From contig RBZT01000578.1 of assembly GCA_003693705.1 (NCBI GenBank), positions 236,240 through 300,239 of the forward strand: a DNA stretch of 64,000 nucleotides, in the 5' to 3' direction. The notes beneath the pieces are model-generated. The model did not search any database. It had not been told where the DNA came from and saw nothing but the letters and a program-made list of their open reading frames with translations. Positions 58,508 to 64,000 of this stretch are shown here, in pieces. The position numbers were made by a program, and so were the translations under genes. Source of the DNA: Polymyxa betae. Its lineage: Eukaryota; Endomyxa; Phytomyxea; Plasmodiophorida; Plasmodiophoridae. The first letter of the stretch is position 1, and each line of letters begins with the position of its first letter.

Positions 58508-60384
58508 ATGGCGGGAGCTGCGACGACCACGATCAGACCCGATCTGGCCATGCTGCTTCCGGATTTGTTCCAGGACCCTGATCGGATTCTGATCAATGGT
58601 CCCGCCCAAATTGATGCTGCTTTGGTGCACTATCTGGTACTTTGACGATCAAATTCCATGGTAGTGATCTGACCTGGACCGGCCAGGATGAACTCAAGCT
58701 ATCGATGTCGTCGAATCTCGATGCTGTGGAAGCGGTGGAAGCGGCTGCCAAACGTTTGCAGGACGACACGCCGAAAATCTCGCAGCAAATCGATTTGCTT
58801 GCGACATCAACGAAAGTCGTCTTCGACAAAAATTCGGAATCTGCTAGACTGCTTCGCCAGCATTTGTTGGAGCTATCGTTCAATGAGAAAGCGCTCGCGG
58901 CTTTAAAGCTTGCAAATATCTGCCGACAAAAAATCGACGTCAATATTGATTGCGTCGATGCTGCGACGCAGCTGGTCCGGTCGCAAACTGCTTTATCGCA
59001 ATTGAGAGAGATTGTGGAACCTGATGATTGCGAGCTGAAACAACTAACAGCCTCAGTTAATTCCGATGCTGCTTCAGTTGTGAACAACAATGTTCTGAGC
59101 AGAACCTTTTTCGAATATGTTAAAGTCTCGAAACAGACATTGTCATTGGACAAGAAAAAGTCTCATCTGATCACATCTTTCAACCAAGCGGTTGCAATCT
59201 TGAATGCACCCGAAGCTGATCAGGTCCTTCTGTTAGGGTTTCATACTCTTCGAGCAGAATGCTGAAACTCTGACAGGTCTACACCAAGCTGAGGGCAACG
59301 TTCTGGAATGAAGTTCTCAATCCAATCCTTGGTGGGACATTTATCGATGTTCGTTGTTCATCATCTGAACGCCTCGAAATTATCAAACTTCGACGATCGA
59401 CGATTTTGAATAACGGAAATCAGAATGGGCATGAATTCGCCATTTTAAGTAATGCTGTCTGGTACTATTTCATACTCATTCTAAGAAACATGACCAGGAT
59501 TACGAGCGATAGAATCGGTTGTCAGATTGATGTTTGACAATGTATTCGGTGGATGTCAGGCCGTGTTATGTCGTCTGGGAAGGCATTTATGGCCGGATTT
59601 AAGCAGTGCTATTGTTGAGCAAGTTCTTCGTCCATCCGTACCTTCGTTTTGCACTGCGCTTGACCAGTATCGCTCAATCATGGATCCCGCTATCTCATCA
59701 TTCGTTGCCGCTCTGAGGCGATATCATTTCGTGCATGAACAGGGGCAAACGCCTCTTGACGCATTCCTTAGGGACTTGGATTCTATTTTTGGAGAAATTG
59801 TCTCCACGAGATTCGTAGCTCGGGCGCGAACGCTGGTGATGGATTTCAGGTTCACAATCTGGAGTGCAGAATCCAAATTCAAGTTCGAAGATGTTTCTGA
59901 GAAGTCCAGGGCTACCTGTCGTCAGATTACGATAGAATTCACACAAATGAACCCGAGTGCAAAAATTACCTGCAATGCTGTCGAATGTGCCCTGCTTGTT
60001 CATTTCTTACTTCAACAGGCAGATGATACGGATACTCCAGCCAATCTATCAGAGCACTTCCAGAATGCAGCCCGTGCTGTTTTGTTCGTCTTCGAATCTG
60101 TATCGCCCGTATTTCACGAGAAACTTTTCAGCAGCGAGCCTCCATATCGATCTCTGTATGCGATCAACTGCCTCCTGCTTTCCCATCATATGGCGCGAGC
60201 TGTCGTATTGTATAATCAACCTGAGCTTCTTCAGGTCAGCAACAGGTTAGCTCGTGCAGCTCGACTTACATTACTGTCTCAACGTCAATGGCTGCTGAGC
60301 TCAGCCGATCACTTTCGATTACGTGATAAACAGATCGATGCTCTGGACGTCTTAAATGTATTATATAAATCGTGGAGGCAATAA
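58508..60384 (+). CDS. ZW10: ZW10 homologue (RZZ / NRZ-Dsl1 tether subunit)
   Basis: ZW10 acts in ER tethering of Golgi-derived vesicles and at the kinetochore. Four exons join in frame: the N-terminal exon from 58508 ends LVHYL, the next begins DELKLSMSS, then VYTKLRATFWNEV, then LRAIESVVRLMFDN after an intron of about 48 nt. The protein is helical throughout. The strongest resemblance to ZW10 is the block LGRHLWPDLSSAIVEQVL, then LDQYRSIMDPAISSFVAALR, then RFVARARTLVMDF, and the later block ARAVLFVFESVSPVFHEKLF with LYAINCLLLSHHM. Length after splicing (about 570 aa) is somewhat shorter than the human protein. Confidence 0.82.
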
Positions 60385-60440
60385 TCGGTCCGATGTGAAT
60401 CTACTTTCGAGCTCGAACTCCGCTCTCTCATTTAGAGCCG

Positions 60441-60846
60441 ATGTCATCTGGGGCAATAGTACGCCGAGAGACGTCTCGTAGTTCGGGTGTGTTCGAGCTT
60501 CCAGAATCCGGAGCTCAGGCCGAATACACTGTATGGCGTGAATCTGGTTTATCTCAGCTTCTGCTGGAGATCCCTCATACCTTCGTCCCTGTTCAATACC
60601 GTGGGCAAGGTCTCGCCGCTGTCGTCACCAAAGATGCATTTGATTTCGCCAAAAAGCTCGATATGCTTGTGATACCAACCTGCTCATGTGAATCAATGTA
60701 TACTATCTGTTCAGATTATGTTCTAATTTGAATCAGATGTTCATGAAACCTTTCTTCAGAAATACCCAGAACTGGAGAAGATGTGCTATTTTCCGAAAAG
60801 CAGGTCGAAGCTTTCGCCAGCCGAGCTGCCCGCCTCATCACTTTAA
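60441..60846 (+). CDS. NATD1-like GNAT acetyltransferase domain protein
   Basis: The product is a short one-domain N-acetyltransferase-like protein of about 115 aa. A 56-nt intron (from a GTGAAT donor after TCS) joins it to YVHETFLQKYPELEKMCYFP. The acetyl-CoA loop is recognisable as FVPVQYRGQGLAAVVTKDAF (equivalent to the V..YRGKG signature), followed by DFAKKLDMLVIPTCS. The C-terminal tail is basic and Ser/Pro-rich. The family (GNAT_acetyltr_2, human NATD1) has no well-established substrate. Confidence 0.85.
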
Positions 60847-61210
60847 TCGATTAAAATTGCATTTTACACTTCGTGCATTTATGGCTTTTCTTCTTGTACT
60901 ATCACGTGGAATTGCAGAAAAAACCAACAGAATTCGACATCAGAAATGCCTCTGTTATCACCAATGAATGGAATGATTGAGTTCTAAATCAGTTCTCAAA
61001 AATGACTCAAATCCTGGCCAAGATGAGTTGCCAACAACAACAACCACTGCCGATATTGTGCCCTCAGTTCTGCAGCAATACACATTACATACAGATTTCC
61101 ATCAACAGTTGAGCCAAGCTCTGTATATTACAAACAGTGATTAGAATTGATTCTATACAAACCAATCGCGAGGAAGATCGCGATATTAACATTTGGACTT
61201 CTTCGAATCC
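60847..61210. other. intergenic between convergent genes
   Basis: This holds the 3' flanks of the acetyltransferase (+) and G-patch (-) genes. I see no gene. Confidence 0.4.
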
Positions 61211-61999
61211 TCATTTCCTTCCTTTCTCTTTTTTTTTCAACGTCGACACGTTCTTCTTCGATTTCTTTGAATTTTTCTCTTCGTCGCTTTTTCTTTTCTT
61301 CTTAGCAGTCGTAGTTTCTTTCATCTTCGATTTGCTCGATGAATCATCGTCTCGTTTTCTCTTTTTCTTATCTTCACCAGATCCTTTCTTAGATTTTTTG
61401 GACTTTTTTACAGCTAGCTCTTCACTTTGTTCTTTCTTTGACATTTTCGACTTCTTCACTGCCGGCTCTTCCCGATGTTCTGTCTTGGATTTTTTCGACT
61501 TTTTTATACATGGTTCCTCACTAGGTACCTTCTTGTCATCAACCTCCACATGATCGGAATCAATAACAGCCTTCATCGCCATACCAAAAAACGTTGGAAA
61601 AGAGGCATCCTGACGACCGAAAATCTGTTCGCGATCCTTCTCAGAGTAAGCGCGATTGCTCTTCTTAAATCTGGAATAAAGTTGCTGTCGAGATTTATGC
61701 TGCTGAATGGTGGCCGCTGTCGTAACCGGTGTTGAGATAGCCTCACCACCAGATGCCAGCCTCTTTAACAAATCGTTATAGGCAGATGTAGCAGCCGTCC
61801 ACATGTCATCTCGACCAGGATCCTTCTCAGATCCGATCCCTTCCATTCCCTTCCGATGTTTGATCTTAATAATGGAGGTGCTGCCAAGACCAGCTCGGCC
61901 TAAACCAGCGCCCATCTTCCAGCCCATACCTTGCATCAGTTTCAGGCCGATATTGCTCTTTTCCTCATCCCAGAATGAATCCCCATGGCGAGAACCCAT
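61211..61999 (-). CDS. PINX1/PXR1-like nucleolar G-patch protein
   Basis: The product is likely a co-factor of a DEAH helicase in ribosome biogenesis. It is a single exon of 262 aa. The G-patch lies at the N-terminus (IGLKLMQGMGWKMGAGLGRA then GSTSIIKIKHR). A conserved segment follows around DDMWTAATSAYNDLLKRL and FKKSNRAYSEKDREQIFG. From about residue 165 the tail consists of several near-repeats of an acidic spacer plus KKSKKSK-type blocks, typical nucleolar localisation sequence. PINX1 and GPATCH4 are the closest types; the single G-patch at the extreme N-terminus fits either. Confidence 0.85.
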   Translation of the reverse strand: MGSRHGDSFWDEEKSNIGLKLMQGMGWKMGAGLGRAGLGSTSIIKIKHRKGMEGIGSEKDPGRDDMWTAATSAYNDLLKRLASGGEAISTPVTTAATIQQHKSRQQLYSRFKKSNRAYSEKDREQIFGRQDASFPTFFGMAMKAVIDSDHVEVDDKKVPSEEPCIKKSKKSKTEHREEPAVKKSKMSKKEQSEELAVKKSKKSKKGSGEDKKKRKRDDDSSSKSKMKETTTAKKKRKSDEEKNSKKSKKNVSTLKKKEKGRK

Positions 62000-62259
62000 T
62001 ATGGTAGAGCTGGCGATTTAGTCGTACCAGAGAGCAGTTGCCAGAAATGGGCGTCTTGGTTCGAATTCGGTCGAATTCCAAGCTGAATCCGACACGGAGT
62101 CCGCAAACCCTCAAATATCAGTTTAAAAATGTAGAGTAGCTTCTGTTGAAAAATGCGCGCAGTTTTGTTAATGACAAAAAACTGCGCAGCAAAGTGCGAG
62201 CTCATTCTTAAAGTAAAGAGAGACATGAGAGGTAAAAACTGCAATGCTACCGGTTTCAG

Positions 62260-63100
62260 TTAACTCGCTTGCTGGAGCATCATCTTGTTGAAAAGAGTTG
62301 TCATTGTAAACTTGGTGTCCGATTCTGTTTTCCGATCCTCGATGGCTCGTTTTCGGTTTTCAGGCTGCATTGATGCAGTCCGATGACTTTTCTCTCGAAC
62401 AGCAGGCAACAGCATTCTGCAGATCATTCCATACTCCTTGCTGTTGATTATCTCAGATATCCTGGCGAGTATGTTGTTGCGCTTGAGAACCACATTTGAT
62501 GGCAGATTTTACGGGCAGCTCGTAACTGTATGGATGCTTGATTGTCCCTATCCACCTGACCCGAATTGGTCGTTGGAAGTATCAGCTTCCGTAATCAGTA
62601 ACTTATGGACAATCTGGGTTCTCCTAGCCTTTGCCGTCATGATACTGAATTATCAACATTGCTTTCTGGTTGATTCTCCCGTTAACCGTTGAAGCTTTCC
62701 TGAATTCGCTCACAATCTCTTTCCCCTTTTCGATAACTTTTGTTGATACACCTCGAATTTCAACAGAGTCGCTCGCCAGCAGGTTGTTGACCAAGCCAAG
62801 ATGTTTTCTCATTGAGTTCTTTTCTATACCTGAATGTTGGCATCATCAAATGCATCCTTACCTATTCGACACATCCGAGTCTGTATATCTTCAGTTGTAT
62901 AATATCCAATATGTTCAATTCTGTACTTAAATTTGCACCACTGCGATAAGTAGATTGGATTAAGCACCATATTGTCATACAGTCTGCTTTTAATCTCGTC
63001 CTGTATTGCGATGTGAGTGATGCATCAATACACAAATTTGTTAACAACTCATTGATCGTGTGCTATAGGGGCAGCGCCAGCATTTCATGTAAATAGGATT
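62260..63100 (-). CDS. unrecognised multi-exon protein
   Basis: Several short coding segments lie in order on the minus strand. They include NELLTNLCIDASLTSQYR near 63040, WCKFKYRIEHIGYYTTEDIQ near 62930, RKHLGLVNNLLASDSVEIRG near 62800, KGKEIVSEFRKAS near 62690, and a last exon RNNILARISEIINSKEYGMI down to the stop at 62260 (MTTLFNKMMLQQAS). They are separated by apparent introns, some only about 32-41 nt. I could not settle every junction or find the first ATG. The protein appears helical and basic. No family is recognised. Confidence 0.45.
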
Positions 63101-63664
63101 ATGGACGTTGATTTCCTGTGGAGGTTCGAGGTTATTCTCTGCCAGGTTGGTCCAGTACGTCGTTGGTCATGACCAAGGTTACTTAATCCGTCTGGCGTAA
63201 CGACCTCAGCAGTATTTCCCGCCTTCTTGGACCGAATGTAGCGTCGTTGATCAACTTCACAGTTGTGGCGACGAATGCCACTTCAACAAGATCGCGACGT
63301 TCCATATTGATTGCATCTGATATCCGGTAGCCGCTGATCACAATTCGTCACACTACCTGATTCAATCGCAATAGCTTGCAGCTGATCGCGTCTCGTGTTT
63401 CATTGGGTTGGTAGAGCCCTCCATGTGACGTTTTGGTCAAGTCGTCATGACACTCAATACCAAAAATCCTGAGTCTGGCAGATTCATCATCCGATCACAT
63501 TCCTATTCTTTGCATTGTAGTTTCTACAACTGCTAATTTCCAAGACAATGTTGCTATCCGTTTCGTTTGCTTTGGTTTCCATACATTAATGACTGGCATG
63601 TATGCTCGTGTAAACAAAGACCAAAAAACCGTTTTATTGCAACAAGTACCACATCAAGGACCTT
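63101..63664. other. intergenic
   Basis: No frame with convincing coding character was found on either strand. It is probably the 3' flank of the edge gene and upstream sequence of the preceding gene. Confidence 0.35.
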
Positions 63665-64000
63665 TCATTGCAATAATAATAAACCACTAACAATCATGAT
63701 CTTTGTACGAAGAGCAAGAACTTTCAATGCAGGCAGAAGCGTGATCGCGACACAGGATAATAGTAGAGCACAGCCACAGACGATAACCAGAACAAGGACT
63801 CCAGTGCTTGATTGCGATTTTTCAGCCTTTTCGAGCGGTTGCGCGATGTTCCCATCGGTACTTGATGCATCAACATTGAAGTGGTCGGAGACTTGTGAGT
63901 CAGTAGAAACTCGTTCTATCTGTTCGCATTCAACAGATGGATCAGTAGAATTGTCATCATTGACGTGATCAGAAACTTGTGGTTCTTTATCAGCAGCATT
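63665..64000 (-). CDS. C-terminal part of a membrane protein with VSDH repeats (partial)
   Basis: A frame stays open from the window edge to a TGA at 63665 (111 codons, no start in the window). It contains two diverged copies of a motif of the form QVSDHxNxDxS-TD (PQVSDHVNDDNSTD and SQVSDHFNVDASSTD), about 30 residues apart, in an acidic Ser/Thr-rich stretch. A single strong membrane helix follows (GVLVLVIVCGCALLLSCVAI) with a short basic cytosolic tail. The layout is that of a type I surface protein with a repetitive stalk. No family is recognised. A plus-strand frame over the same bases is a shadow. Confidence 0.65.
   Translation of the reverse strand, partial: NAADKEPQVSDHVNDDNSTDPSVECEQIERVSTDSQVSDHFNVDASSTDGNIAQPLEKAEKSQSSTGVLVLVIVCGCALLLSCVAITLLPALKVLALRTKIMIVSGLLLLQ

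Overview
This is an intron-rich, gene-dense eukaryotic nuclear window. Almost every recognisable gene is cut by very short GT-AG introns, mostly 43-60 nt with some apparent ones of 32-41 nt, often with a CTAAT/CTAAC-like branch site just before the acceptor. There are no operons, ribosome-binding sites, rRNA genes, CRISPR arrays or convincing tRNAs. The organism looks like a compact-genome protist. A calmodulin ending in a Lys-Met-Met-Met-Ala-Ser tail, a DHCR24-type sterol reductase and VPS13 with C2 domains would fit a stramenopile, perhaps an oomycete. That assignment is inference only.

Left third (1-25,000). Minus strand: an Msp1/ATAD1-type AAA ATPase, a UBE2J2/UBC6 tail-anchored E2, and a secreted Cys-rich protein with a Ser-rich tail. 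Plus strand: an RluA-family pseudouridine synthase and calmodulin. Then an unrecognised membrane protein (-), SF3B6/p14 (+), a GPI-anchor-like Cys/Ser-rich surface protein (+), a PQ-loop transporter (-), cytosolic-type seryl-tRNA synthetase (+), a coiled-coil protein (+), histone chaperone ASF1 (+), a C3orf33-like SNase-fold protein (+), a YbjN-like protein (-), an acidic-tail protein (+), a UBE3D-like HECT_2 protein (-), RNPS1 (-), SRP40/NOLC1 (-) and a 104-aa coiled-coil protein (-).

Middle (25,000-48,000). One very large minus-strand VPS13 lipid-transfer gene (about 10.9 kb) ends in two extra C2 domains. It is followed by a coiled-coil protein (-), DHCR24 (+), a second YbjN-like protein (+), a large nearly intronless helical protein (-), an unrecognised protein (-), a homeodomain protein (-), a possible small gene (-) and the ESCRT-III subunit CHMP1 (-).

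Right third (48,000-64,000). Cdh1/Fizzy-related (+), a syntaxin-6/Tlg1-type Qc-SNARE (+), a divergent PRPP synthetase (+), an ARMT1/DUF89 phosphatase (+), an intronless DXO/RAI1-like protein that appears to have lost its catalytic glutamates (+), MutY (+), ZW10 (+), a NATD1-like acetyltransferase (+), a PINX1-like G-patch protein (-), an unrecognised gene (-), and at the edge the C-terminus of a membrane protein with VSDH repeats (-).

The content is mostly housekeeping: membrane traffic (VPS13, CHMP1, Qc-SNARE, ZW10), RNA processing (SF3B6, RNPS1, pseudouridine synthase, DXO-like) and nucleolar, chromatin and cell-cycle functions (ASF1, NOLC1, PINX1-like, Cdh1). I did not find a clearly new system. 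The most unusual items are the apparently dead DXO-like protein, the PRPP synthetase with a rewritten catalytic loop, two YbjN-like proteins, and several secreted or surface proteins. Exon boundaries were placed by eye from reading frame, GT-AG sites and family alignment, and single-exon errors are possible.
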